Below are positions 20,701 through 31,811 of a stretch of 64,000 nt of DNA, piece by piece. Numbering within the stretch: position 1 is the first letter of the stretch; each line of letters begins with the position of its first letter. The position numbers and the translations under genes are program-made. The notes below the pieces were generated by a model that was not told the DNA's origin, did no database searches, and worked only from the letters and a program-made list of their open reading frames with translations. This stretch comes from Symbiodinium microadriaticum (taxonomy: Eukaryota; Sar; Dinophyceae; Suessiales; Symbiodiniaceae), in contig LSRX01001152.1 in the NCBI GenBank assembly GCA_001939145.1, positions 1 to 64,000 on the forward strand, given 5' to 3'.

Positions 20701-22114
20701 GCGACTGCAGGCTTCTATAGGCTGTTTTTGAAGCCTACAGCACTTCTCAAGAAGGCAACCCTGCTGTCAGGCAATGGCGATGTTCTCTCGGTTGTAAGTA
20801 ATAAGTACTGGATGTTTGCTACCGCCATGGGTGAGCAATGTGCCGAACTTCGGGTGCCCATAGTTCGGGGTTCTAGTTTCGGATCGGGTGCCGGGGGTTT
20901 CGGATCACAGGAGGGTAGTTTCGGCGCAGCGGGAATCAGTTTCGGGATGCGGGTCTTGACCACGGCGTGAGACAGAAACTCATGTCCTGACCCGAAACTC
21001 TCTCGGACCATGCTCCGAAACTCCACCGAAAACCCTGAAACTCACAACTTCCGCCGAACTTCTCCTCCATCTTGCTAATGATCTGAGGGGTGAGGCCAGT
21101 CTCGGCCTGCAAAGTTATGAGTGCAGTTCACATTGCATTATGACGCAACAATGGAATCCATTTCGGGCGAGTCCTCGGCAGACCCCGCAGGTGCATTCGC
21201 AGGTGTTGAGTTGCTGAGCTGATCCTGCAGCTGCGCTACCTGGCAACTCTTTTCGGTTCGAATGCCCTGCCAGCACGGAGAATGCAATTCGTGGAATCAC
21301 GTTTCTCAAGCCTGGGTTCGTGCTGCATCTCGCTCCCGTAGCAGTCGAGCGATTACGCGACAAGCTGCATCATGTTGATAAAGTGCATGAGAGAGTTGCT
21401 TGCGAGTGGTGTCAAGATTCCTTGGCGACATAGCAGTCGAAGCTACGGGTATATGGTTCAGTTTGCTCACTGAGATGCGGTCGTCTTCATCTCATACGTT
21501 TCGGACATGAGGGCATCCCATTCACTCTGTAAGAGTGTCCTCAGCATGGTGCATGGTGAACTCGTCTTACAGCAGCCTTTGCGTGCAGCAAGCACGCTTG
21601 GAATAAATACCGTGCTGTGATGAGCGGCTACGCACAGTGAATGTTTCTTCGAATCACCTTCAGGAATCTTGATTACCCTCGCCAGTTACTGCATGCTAGT
21701 TACTGCCCGACCAGCGGCTCTCATTGCAAGTGCCCTAACTAAGGCAAGTGCAGCATGCCAGGAATGGATGTGGCTGCAGCTGGGCGAGGCTTGACTACCT
21801 TGTTCACCTTCATCTCACAAAGGTCTTCCTCCGGCGCGAATCCGAATCATCCAACCCATTCTCAAAAGGGAGACAACCCTGGCATCTGGCCTGTCTTAGC
21901 TCCTCTTGTGTCACAGGGCATCGTCCAGTCTCCTGCACCTGCTTCTCGATGAGCCGCCGCTCGTAGACCTGCCTTTTCAAGTCGGCAAGTACGACGGGTC
22001 TCAGGCTGCGGCGATGGTTAACGGAGCAACAGCCACAACGTCGAACCTAGTCTTTGGAGAGTATACAGGCTGCTCTGGTGCAGTACCGGAAATTGCACAG
22101 ACCTTCAGCAGCAT
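17762..22114 (-). CDS. PRP19: Pre-mRNA-processing factor 19 (U-box E3 ligase, WD40)
   Basis: Prp19 is the U-box E3 ubiquitin ligase scaffold of the nineteen complex, which stabilises U5/U6 in the activated spliceosome. Exons were traced on the minus strand. 22114-22047: Met then [17 protein letters not shown]. 21972-21891: U-box ([20 protein letters not shown]). About 21828-21755: [16 protein letters not shown]. To 21471: [17 protein letters not shown]. 21420-21312: coiled coil, [20 protein letters not shown]. 21239-21150. 21106-21050: [11 protein letters not shown]. About 20490-20400 (less sure). About 20060-19977: [10 protein letters not shown]. About 19795-19720: [13 protein letters not shown]. 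19650-19623: IATGGVDS. 19537-19475: [10 protein letters not shown]. From 19391: WD40, [20 protein letters not shown]. Then [136 protein letters not shown], and [17 protein letters not shown] before the stop at 17762-17764. Order and content match the family end to end. Introns are short; several donors are GC. Confidence 0.93.
20876..21041. repeat. 21-bp periodic GTTTCGG boxes, direct then inverted
   Basis: GTTTCGG occurs at 20876, 20897, 20918 and 20939, exactly 21 bp apart. The complement CCGAAAC occurs at 20992 and 21015, with CTGAAAC at 21035. On the minus strand the 21 bp period gives a heptapeptide-like P-K-L pattern ([16 protein letters not shown]), but the block falls between two PRP19 exons and is most simply intronic. 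Confidence 0.8.
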
Positions 22115-23360
22115 CCGAGAATGCAAGGTGTAGGTGCCGAGCATTGACTATGCTCGGCTCTTGCACTCTACTTGAGTTACCAGCAATTGTGGACATCGAG
22201 TGATTCCACAAACCTGCAGCCAATCGCATGCAAATACGTGTCCCTCTGCCTCACGCTATGACCCTCGAGGGCCTCCCTGGCTGCAAAGCCTCAGGAACGC
22301 TATCTGCTGCTGGCCACGACGCTGCAGTCGTCCGTGCAAAAAGCCAGGTCCCCAGCCGTGTACACGGCCGGCCGAACGCCGAATGCAAGGGCCGGAGGGA
22401 ATAGTTTAGCTAGAAAGTCTACGCCTGGTCCTACACCTGTCTTTCATGCTGCGGGACGAGGGATAACCCTTCCTGTACAAGTCTGGCCTTGCTGGTCATC
22501 TCCCCTTCTTTTTGTCAGGCGTAGGAAAATCAGTCACGATGATATTTAGGCTTCAGATGGCCTCGGCTTCCCCATCCTCCCGGGCGTTTGCAAGGTTGGC
22601 TGCTGTTTCATCCTCGTGTGCCAGCCCTGTTATCAAACGTTCTCAGGAAAGTGGTCGAAACCACACCAGTCACAGGAGCAGATTCCAAACCTATAATAGC
22701 CACGCCGTGCAAGCAGAAACTCCGACAATGCGCCACGTCGAACAGTGCATCGTTAACTCTGCATCCAGCGTCATAGCAGGCCAGCGGAACAACGCCCAAC
22801 AAACTCTTCACCGGCATGTGCGGGCGCGCGCACCCCGGACCCGCATTCACCCGCACGCACGCACCCGCGCACGCACAGACACACACAGACACACACAGAC
22901 ACACACGCACACATGCACACACGCACGCACTTGCAGACCAGTCACTACCTAGATAGATGGATGCTGTGTGTAATCCCTTCATCTCTATCTGTTCGACTCG
23001 TGATTGGCGGCCAACTGTGGAAACAACAGTTTCTTTGCGGTACTTTGGGCTGGCTGTTGCGCAGGTACACCAAGCTGATCAGGCTTGGCTTCCCTCGCTG
23101 ATGCACAGCTTCGTTGGGTACGGTAGCATCAGAGAGCCGTACCCCCTGCTTATGTTTGAAACTTCATGCGACCTACGCCTACATACTTCGGAACAGGAGT
23201 TGCACACACACATAACCGGACGTGCCGGTAGGTGACTAAAGACATCAACAAAATAATTGAAAGTAGAAGTGGCCTAAGCAGCAGGCACGAGACGGCAAAC
23301 AACATTATGCAGAAAGAGGTGAAACGTACCGAGGCTGAAAAGGCACTTGCAAGGACTCTG
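22115..23360. other. PRP19 upstream region; CA-rich microsatellite
   Basis: No gene is recognised. A degenerate (CA)n/(CAGACA)n run lies at about 22850-22925. Promoter elements could not be identified; dinoflagellate promoters usually lack a TATA box. Confidence 0.45.
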
Positions 23361-23666
23361 TCACTTTTTTGACAAAACATTTACAGGCTCTAAGGTGTGG
23401 AGAGCTGTGATGGGTTCAGTGAAGGCAACGTGTCGACTTGCTTGATGTAGCTGAAACGATGACAACTTCGGGCATCGACCAGTGGCGTCTTCGACAAGAT
23501 ACTGCAGACGGCACTTGACTTGATCGATGGTGTCAGTGGAATGATTAGCAGTTGAAGTGAAAGACCAGGGCTTCTCCTCTTGTGCAATGAGCAGGCGGAA
23601 CGTGGTCTTCACTCGGGTCAAATTACCTTCGGCAGGAAAACCCGCTTCGGCAGCTGTGCGTTTCAT
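23361..23666 (-). CDS. Unknown ORF, possibly a terminal exon
   Basis: This frame, 101 codons from a Met to a stop at 23361, has convincing protein composition (KTTFRLLIAQEEKPWSFTS, then DQVKCRLQYLVEDATGRCP). No family is recognised. A conserved-looking intronless unit or the last exon of a gene starting upstream would both fit. It lies 3' of the RT element on the same strand and might be its tail. Confidence 0.4.
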   Translation of the reverse strand: MKRTAAEAGFPAEGNLTRVKTTFRLLIAQEEKPWSFTSTANHSTDTIDQVKCRLQYLVEDATGRCPKLSSFQLHQASRHVAFTEPITALHTLEPVNVLSKK

Positions 23667-24019
23667 GGCTGGATGAGCATACGAAGTTCACTTGGACTCA
23701 ACTGCATAATAAATTGCGCAGCAGAAACGTTACATTAGCAGGCTTCCAAACAGAACAATGCAGACTCTTGCGAGAGTTTTACAACTGCCCATGATGATGT
23801 TATGCACACTTCGATGCAATCACAATGTGAGACGTACTTTATTGGTTAAGATTATCGGGCCGAGTGCAAGCAAGTTGTGCAGCAGGTATATTGCGAACAA
23901 TTCCAATTTGGTGAAAAATATCTGTGACACCATTGCTGCGCCCGATCCCGAATCTCAACTTGAAGTGCGTCAAGTTGTGCTTGCTGAATGCAACGAACGG
24001 CTGCGTCTTCGAAAACCAG

Positions 24020-25614
24020 CAGCTATGAACTTCTGCCGAAGACGTTCAAGTTGAGCTGCTCGGGTATGAGGTGGCCAAACGTATCGTTCGATGTGTTGTG
24101 GCACAATGCAAATGCTGCAGTGCGATGTCTTTCGGGTCCTGCACTACTTGGCTCACGGATCTTCCAAAGATCAGGTCGAAGTAAAAGTTGAAGACGACGA
24201 TATTCCAATTAAAGACCAAATCCCCAGAACTCCTCCAACGCGTCTTTGCTGGTAACATGTTCCAATTCAACAGGATGTTGATAGAAGTTGTTATTCAAGA
24301 AATGTTGAACTCGACCGTCTTCAAGAAGTTTTATGTGAAACAACGATTGTCTACATACCGAGTGCACAAAAAGAAGTCTTTGATGGATGTCAAAAAGGAT
24401 TGTAGATGTCCTACGTAGACCTCTTCTTCAATAGAGACGGTGAGCCCAGCCAGCATAGGGGAAATCTAATTGCCGATGGTCGATGGTGGCGCCTCGACAT
24501 TGTCGAAACACCTTGCGAATGACTGTGAAGACACCGGCATCACAGCCGAGCTCACAAATGTCCACTACATCTGCAAGATGTATCAGTACAGGACCTTTTG
24601 CTGTTTTCCGAGAACGACCTCGCCAAATGCGTAGTTTTGTGTCCTGTTCTCGAAGATCAACCGAGAATGAAGCTGCTTGAATGTCAATGTTCTTGCGCAG
24701 ACAATATTCGTTGACTGCCCATCGGACTGCGTTCCATATGCGAAAGACAGGGATTGAGGTAAAGAATCCAACAAACACAATAGCTGAAGCATCGTCTGGG
24801 AGCTACTGCAGAAACACTGTGAGCCTGTGAAGGATACTAAGTAAGGTCTTGAATACAAAAGATCGAGGACAGGTAGTACGAAGAATGACGTCAAGCACAA
24901 TGGCTGTAGCTCGGAACAGTTTTGCAGTTTTGCATACAAAAAGTGAATGTACGAAATGATGGGCGTTGCACCTTTAACGTCTTTCTTCTGCTTGAGGAGG
25001 AGACATGCAATCGGTAAACTGAAGGTGCGGAGGTTGACAGCTCGTTTGTAACGGCGCAGGAATAAACGAGAAGCTGTACTGCGTAAGAACTCATCAGCTT
25101 GTAAAGGCTGCATGGGTAGCTGCTGGTAGACTGCCGTGTCTGCAAAGGTAGATTTGTATGTTTGCCAAACAATTCGTTGCCAAAAAGCATGTCCATGTGT
25201 GATGGCGTGATCTCTGCCGTATGAGAATAATCCTGCAAGAGAGTTCTTGATGAAGACAGCGTCTTTAGACTTCAAGCGCGTAAACACCGCTGCTCTGTGT
25301 TGAGACCATTCCTGCTGAACAAATCGATGCCAATCCTCAGGTGCGACCGTAAAAACATTGTGAGGACGTAGCCAACGATCAACAGCAGGCCATGCGGAGT
25401 GAATGTAACGATGCAGGTAGGGATGCAGCTGAGAGTCCATGGAGTATGGTAACAGGCGCTTGAGACGGCTGGAGAAGGTCAAAGTTGACAATGGCGAGGC
25501 CAAATGCCCATCCACAAAGTGTGCATGAGGATGCTGTTGTCGTAGAACTTCACAGTTACACTCAGGGGGAGAACCCCAAGACCATGACTCGGCCATGTGG
25601 ATGTTGTTGCATAT

Positions 25615-25620
<6 letters not shown>
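24020..25620 (-). mobile_element. Reverse transcriptase of an unusual retroelement (YVDN box)
   Basis: The N-terminal block (about 25610-24583) is one long frame containing DWHRFVQQEWSQHRAAVF and LLLKQKKDVKGATPIISYIH, the latter like the K-x-K-x(n)-R-P-I-I-S-Y entry of RT proteins found in dinoflagellates and other algae. In another frame, 24778-24428 reads FVGFFTSIPVFRIWNAVRWA, FSVDLREQDTKLRIWRGR and VFRQCRGATIDHRQ, resembling RT palm blocks (catalytic Asp region, then Q-x-R/I-G-A). A third frame carries LCTRYVDNRCFT, with the RYVDNR codons at 24343-24360, in the position of the usual Y-x-D-D box. Continuation to about 24023 includes DLVFNWNIVVFNFYFDL. Stops and frame changes between blocks indicate decay or introns. 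The first Mets at 25683 are translated microsatellite and are not a credible start. Confidence 0.6.
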
Positions 25621-25650
<30 letters not shown>

Positions 25651-25652
25651 TC
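25615..25652. repeat. (CAGA)n microsatellite
   Basis: About nine CAGA units occur at the 5' edge of the RT element on the minus strand. Confidence 0.85.
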
Positions 25653-26103
25653 TATCAGTACGTACATACACATACATATACACACCCGCATCTGTCTGGT
25701 TGCAGCTCTTACCAGCGAACGCTGATAACTGACATGAGTAGGTGCAGTGCGGGCATGACTAGGCTTTATCTGCAAATATGCTTCGTTACATAAATGCTTG
25801 ATGTCTCTGGACCCCACTGCAGATTCCCACTAGTGCCGGCTTCGACAGCAACATTTCAGAGTTGAGCGGCTCAAACAGAGTCATGCCCATCGGATCAGCA
25901 CTTCTTTGATTTCTGGTGTCAAGCAATCCTGGGCAGTCCTTTGACCCACAGAAGACTTTCAGACGTAGATAGACTAAAACTGACATCCATGAACTGCCAG
26001 ACTCACCTGGACGCTTTCTTTCGGACTCCTTGGGTGTGAGGCGTGTTTCCAGCAGAAGGCATGAAGCACCAACCACAATCATATTCATCAGACCATTAGG
26101 GCA

Positions 26104-26480
26104 TTAGCAAGGCCAGTGGGTTGATGACGTACCACACGATGCCGACAATCCAAACTGCGACCAGCACGGAGCTGGCAAGCAGGAAGGTGTGCCAGGGCAC
26201 CTGCAGAAATGCTTGGGATCAGCAGAATGTCCATGATATGAGTAGAACTATCAGCGACGATTCCAGATTTTGCAAGCAGGAATGCACGCATTAACTACTT
26301 GGAATGGTGCGATGCGGGCTGTGGCTTTGTTCGGTGGTTGGTTTCCGACCTAACAACAGCTCTGTACATCAAAAACAGGGTCAAGCCGGGAACAGCACGT
26401 GTTTGAAGGACGGCGGTCGGACTGCACAGACGCGAGCCTCGGGGTAGGCCTGTGGTCCTTTGTAGTCAGACTCTAAAACG
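26104..26480 (-). CDS. Last two exons of a small membrane protein, unknown
   Basis: The terminal exon follows an acceptor TTTCTGCAG at about 26200. It encodes WHTFLLASSVLVAVWIVGIV, then WYVINPLALLMP and a stop near 26099: one clear transmembrane helix close to the C-terminus. The exon before it (about 26480-26390) reads VLESDYKGPQAYPEARV and ends KHVLFP at a possible GC donor; joining gives ...KHVLFP/VPWHTF in frame. Upstream exons were not found. No family recognised. Confidence 0.4.
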
Positions 26481-26749
26481 CCGAATGATGGCAAGTTCCG
26501 GACCGTGAGGGTGATGAGAGAATACAGCAGAATACAGATCGATCCATGTCGTAGCCATTTGTGCTCTGGGGTTGCCCCAAGGCCTCGTCCACGCCCCAGC
26601 CACTGCCCTCGATCCACGGAAGTGTCGTCCGAGCATTCTGAGAACTGTCACGTTCTGTTGTTTTTTTGAAAGCCCACGCATAAGTCCACAAAAGCGTCTG
26701 GAAGTGAAGTTCCTCTGCATCTAAGGAAAGACTAAGCAAGAGCCGACGC

Positions 26750-27485
26750 CCGAGAGTGTAGGGAAAACCCTTGACTAACAGTATAACAGCAGTCGACCAA
26801 GGGCCGTGGGAGAGGTGGTTGCAAGAACTAGAAAGACTTTGTGAGAACCCGTCGGCCTGCCCGGCAGGCTGTCTGGACTCCTCCCTTCGGTCGCGACGAG
26901 GATGGAAGGTCTGGGCCTTGGTTTAGCGAAGTGACGCCCCAGATGATGTTATGGCCTTTTGCCTGTCGTTGCTTGTTAACTTCGCAACTTCCATGTCGAG
27001 CCCACGGCAGCTGCTTCAGATGACATCCATACCTCTGTACCGCCACCTTATCCAACAGAGCAGCTGCCTCATAAGGAATGAGTACCGACCGGTGTGCCAA
27101 AAGTGCGGATGCACAAACGAATTAAGGAGCACTTGTGCAAGGAGAAACTTATCCATCTTAACTCGCGAGCCGCTAGCTCTTTTGCAAGCGAGTCTTTTTT
27201 AGAACCTCCCCCTGGATCTGGTCCGGTCGACGGTAAAGAAAAAAGTAGACGAAAGCACGGGAAGCAACATCGTGTCCTTTGCGTCTCTCACGCAAGGACC
27301 TTGAACTGTACCTTGCAGCACTCTTGCACGCATATCCCAGGCACGGTGCATTCTGGCATTACAGTATATGGAAGCCAGTACATCCCTAAGGTGATCATGC
27401 ACCGAAGCGACATGGCATTCTCCTGCTAACGTATTTTCGTGTCGTGCCGAAAAAATCACCTCAATTGTAAACTCAGTCCAAGTCT
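26750..27485. other. No gene recognised
   Basis: Short overlapping open frames occur on both strands without family motifs or clear splice signals. Confidence 0.4.
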
Positions 27486-27493
27486 TGTTTGAA

Positions 27494-27580
27494 TCCTGGT
27501 GAACATGGAAGTACTTCTACTACTATTACTGCTAACTACCACCACTACCACTACCACTACGACTGCTGCTGCTGCTGCTG

Positions 27581-27612
<32 letters not shown>

Positions 27613-27674
27613 GCTACTGCTGCTACTACTGCTACTACTACTACTACTACTACTGCTGCCACTACTACTAATGT

Positions 27675-27742
<68 letters not shown>

Positions 27743-28095
27743 GTACTAGTACTAGTACTAGTACGAGTACTTGTGCTAGTACTTCTTCTTCTTCTACTAC
27801 TACTATTATTATTATTCCCCACATCTTTGTGTAGGGCTCTTACTTTTTCTGGCGTGCGTCCGCGCCTCCTCGTCCTCCTCCTCCTCCTCCTCCTCCTCCT
27901 CACCCTCACCCTCCTCACCCTCACCCTCACCCTCACCCTCTTCACCTTCACCCTCCTCCTCCTCCTCCTCCTCCTCCTCCTGCTCCTCCACACACACACA
28001 CACACTCAGACACACACACACACACTCAGACACACACACACACTCAGACACACACACACACTCAGACACACACACACACACACAGAGACACACAG
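27494..28095. repeat. 600-bp compound microsatellite
   Basis: Successive blocks are an (ACT/TGC)n trinucleotide tract at 27515-27815 with an ACTAGT-rich portion, a short unique piece, a (CTC)n/(CTCACC)n tract at about 27867-27985, and a (CA)n tract broken by CAGA at 27988-28095. Long open frames in all directions are homopolymer translations and not genes. Confidence 0.95.
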
Positions 28096-28189
28096 AGAGC
28101 CTCTCGGGATGGTGACCCTCCCCCCCTTTGCAGAGGCCCTTGCTGTGCGAACTATCCTCAATCTGTGGCGCGTTTGAACACAATCCAAT

Positions 28190-29640
28190 CTATTGCGAGA
28201 CTTGCGTTGCCAATAGCAAGCAATGAATCCTCCGGACAAGCGGATCCTGCCTAAATAACTTCTGCAGCTGCCGCTCTGACAGTGTAAGCAACATGCTACG
28301 TTTCAATTTGGCTCGTGGTTGCTGCGAAATGGCTCGGATCCCAGCGAGCATCACTCGCAGATCCGGCCTTGACAAAGCAACTTGCACATGCTGATTTCCC
28401 TTTACGCTGGATGGTGACACAACCGAAGATGCTGGCAAGCTTCTGCAGCTCTCTCCGAAGGAGCCATGTTGTCAGTGTCCTGCTGCAGGGGTGCGTGCCA
28501 TGAAGTACCCGTCTACCAGGATCGGGCTCCGGCAACAGGGGCAGGAGAATATCATGAAAGCTGACAGAATGAAACAGGCTGAAAGACCGTCGCCTGCAGG
28601 TCTGCTACAGTCGCGAGGATACGGTTTCATCCGGCCGGCGCTTGCGTGTCTAGAGCAAGGCCGTCACTTTCTCGCTGTTGTCTCCAATGCAATGTCAAAT
28701 CCACCAATGCCCTCCGTACCCCAATCAGTACCGAGGCCAACACTTGTCGAGGTCTTCGCACAGCACTGGTTGTGCTGGGCCTTGCTTTGCATGCAGACAA
28801 ATTACGATCAAATAGCCTGCATCAAGGAGCTTGCCACTAAGATGGCCGCGGCATTAGCCCACCAGCAAAGCGTGTCAGTCTGGACCTTGAGCGACTTCAG
28901 CTGCCAGCGCACTGCAACGTACTCATGTTCCTTCCCGAAATTCAACACTTGGGTTCGTGCCGACCTCGCCGGGCAAGCCTCGCATCCTCCTGGATTTCGG
29001 AATCGGACCGCATCACCGAATGTTTCAGACATATCTAACCTTTCCAGCCTTCAGGGACTCAATGCGCTGTCGCAACCTTAGACAATGCGGTGAAACATCA
29101 TGCAACAACGACTACCGCCCTGCGCTGTGCTGCAGTTTGTAGGTGTCGAGGCATTTCCAACCGCGCCGCAACGCCATCCAGTTCGGAGACAAACTTCCCC
29201 TAGCGGTTCGGTCGCAACAACCAATGGTCGAGCATGTAACTGTGGTCACAAGTCCCCTGCCTCTGGCTCCTGAAGCATTCGCGCTTCACTGTGTGGCTGA
29301 ACGAACCTGCCACATGCGATCAACAAATCAATGTCACTGCCGCTTGAGCGATTGCATGTGAGCCAAGGAGCCAAGCGACTCTTTCGGGGTGGCACCTCGT
29401 CGCTTGCAAGCGAAGCTCGCCCTCATTCACACAGCCATTTCCGGGACGACTGCTCAAGCCGCAACCAAATGGAGTTGCCGTCCACCTCTCCTGCAAATAC
29501 CAGAACACGGCGCACAACTGCACAGATGAATGTGTTGTCTTACTAGTACCGTCTTTAGAGACGACGCCCACCTGGGACACTTTTTGACTGTGAATTTAAT
29601 CTTCCTACTGCGCGAGAGGGGTGGCGAAAAGCTTGCACAG
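28190..29640. other. No gene confirmed; one plausible plus-strand ORF
   Basis: The plus-strand frame 28491-29081 (196 codons) has mixed composition and overlaps open minus-strand frames; neither shows a recognisable domain. It could contain exons, but the strand cannot be chosen. Confidence 0.3.
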
Positions 29641-29719
29641 TCATGACTTTCCCAGCCCTGCATGACTTGTTTTTGCCACAAAGATATCTTGCCTTCCTCC
29701 TTGCGCCATTTCTTCGGAG

Positions 29720-30300
29720 GTTCAGGGGTCTGGCCCGGCTGTCCGCCTTTTGGGTTCGCTGGTGGCCCCAAACCTTTAAGGCTTGGTCATTGCTTGCCAT
29801 CAGTCTTGGCCACTCCTTGGGTTGCCGGGTGGCCCATTCATTTCAGGGTCGGCCATTCCCTTTTGGTTTTGGCGATTTTGGCTAGCCCTTTCAGGCTTTA
29901 CGGACGGCCCGTTTTCCTGTTGAAGTCCACAGGGTGCACTTCTTGTAGGGCTCACGGCTAGGGTTGGCCATTCCCGTTTCCACTCCCCGTTTATTCAATC
30001 TGGCGTTCACGAGCGGCCGCACCTGGCCCTTCTGTGCCAAGTTCTCTCCCTTTGAAAGTTTTGTTCAGGGTCTGCCATTCCAAGGTTCACGATTCCTTGC
30101 TTTGGGTCTTGGCAATTCCGTTTAGGGTCGTTCGATTTAAGGTTGCCCATCGAATTATTATTTCAATCTTGGCCACTTCCGTTTGGGGTTGACGAATGGC
30201 CACGGGTGGCCATTACCCGTTGAATACATAGGGCTCAGTCACTCCTTTTAGGGTTTTCGGGCGGCTCATTTTTGGGGTTGGACATTCCTTTGTTTGGGTA
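29720..30300. repeat. Degenerate GGTTGGCCATTCCCGTTT / TTTAGGG-related tract
   Basis: Words such as GGTTGGCCATTCCCGTTT, GGGTCGGCCATTCCC, TTGGCCACTTCCGTTTGGGGTT, TTTAGGGTCG and TTTTAGGGTTTTCGGGCGG recur about every 30-40 bp in one orientation. The TTTAGGG content and the CGGGCGG phrase echo the terminal 1-365 region (TTTCGGGCGGTT at 297-308), suggesting an internal relic of subtelomeric repeats. Confidence 0.6.
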
Positions 30301-31731
30301 CAAATCGCAGGCAGCTGAACGGGCAAAGTTCATCGATCATGAAGATTCGATCACAACTGCGATCTTCAAAAATCACAACTAAGGATGCTACCATCCAAAA
30401 TGCACGACACCAGCATGCCCGTGCTAGAGCGAACAATACCATGCACAGGAAAAGCCGCTGAGGGAACATGTGTCAATGCCGAGGTGCTGATGCGCTGATG
30501 GACTCCCATGGAGAGCCCGATCGGGAGACATGCTTCAAATCGAGATTTTGGACGCTACTTTCTGGCAGAGCTGATGCTGTTGCTGACTTTTGAGTCCATA
30601 AAAAATCATTGGGAAAATACTTACTATCAAACACACGTCAAGATCTCGTGACTTCAGACGTCTGGACATCATGTCACCGAACAAGTGATCCGTCCCCTCT
30701 GGATCCTTTCCAGAACTGAGAGAAACACGAAGGAAAAAAGGTCCGTGTTTTTTCTGTGGAGAACCATCTTGCATGCTTACGGCACCATTAACTACAGATT
30801 CCATTTTGAGGGCTGCCTTTGCCCCTGTTGTGGGCACTGCAACATGCAGCACAAAATTTGTGCAAGCCGATGTAAACCGGTTCTGTGTGTCAGCTTAGCA
30901 AAATCGATGCAACAGGAATCAGACAAACTTTTACGTGTGCGAAATGGGACGTCCCTCTGGTCCTGCTTCCTGCGCGTAGACGGAGCTGGTCCAGGATGTG
31001 TCCTGCAGATGTTTGGTTGGTGCTTCTGATCTTGCTTGGTGGCTTCTTAGTCTCCCAATGGGGTGGTGTCTGTCATGTTTGCGGCTGGCTGGGGTATTTC
31101 GGCAAAATGGGAACATCGGCCCTTCATCTAATCTTGAGGCTTATATGACTTATATGTTGTCCTTGCTCCAAGCAGCTGTAATCGTGGCCGTCTCGTAGAA
31201 TGCTGTGTGTTCTTCTGCGAACCGTGCTCGTAACCTGCCTCCACACTATCTGATGGGCGTTCTTAACGGTCGCATGTAGCAACAGCAAGTAATAAGCGGA
31301 CACCTTTTGTGGCCACTCCTGTGCTGTACTATGGGTGATAATGGCAAGTGAAACGCGAAGGCTCCCACGGTTAAATACGAACATGACTGCACCTATCAGC
31401 CACTGCCTACGTCCGACCCATTGACCAAAGCCATTCCTCACCCCAACGCCCAACACTCACAAGGTAGATGCTACTCTATTCCTCATCTTCAAGCCCTCTC
31501 GCCAAAAACGCCCCAGCATCCATAGCATCCAGAAACACATAATTGAAAATGGCAGCTGATCGACATTCACCCAGCTGCATGATGACATGAACGGACTATA
31601 ACGGGCTTCCTTTCTTTGGCCAGCTGAGTTGCCTGTCCAGCACGAAAGTAGTCGGTGCACTAGCGCCCTCTCCGACCCGCCACCATCGCGTTCCACGTAA
31701 CACCTAGTAAAAGAGTAAGATAGCCGGGTAC

Positions 31732-31811
31732 GAACGGACGTAGACGAGGTTACCCGTAACTCGGAGCTAGCCAAGTAACGACGGACGTAGACGTGTCTAC
31801 CGGTAACTCGC
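31732..31811. repeat. 48-bp imperfect tandem duplication
   Basis: (C/A)GAACGGACGTAGACGAGGTTACCCGTAACTCG is followed 48 bp later by CGACGGACGTAGACGTGTCTACCGGTAACTCG. Confidence 0.65.

Noticed and set aside
22850..22925. CRISPR-like or regularly spaced array
   Set aside because: It is an imperfect CA/CAGA microsatellite without spacers, and the genome is eukaryotic.
27499..28177. Several 110-170 codon open frames in both orientations
   Set aside because: They are translations of trinucleotide and dinucleotide microsatellites (poly-Thr, poly-Leu, poly-Ser).
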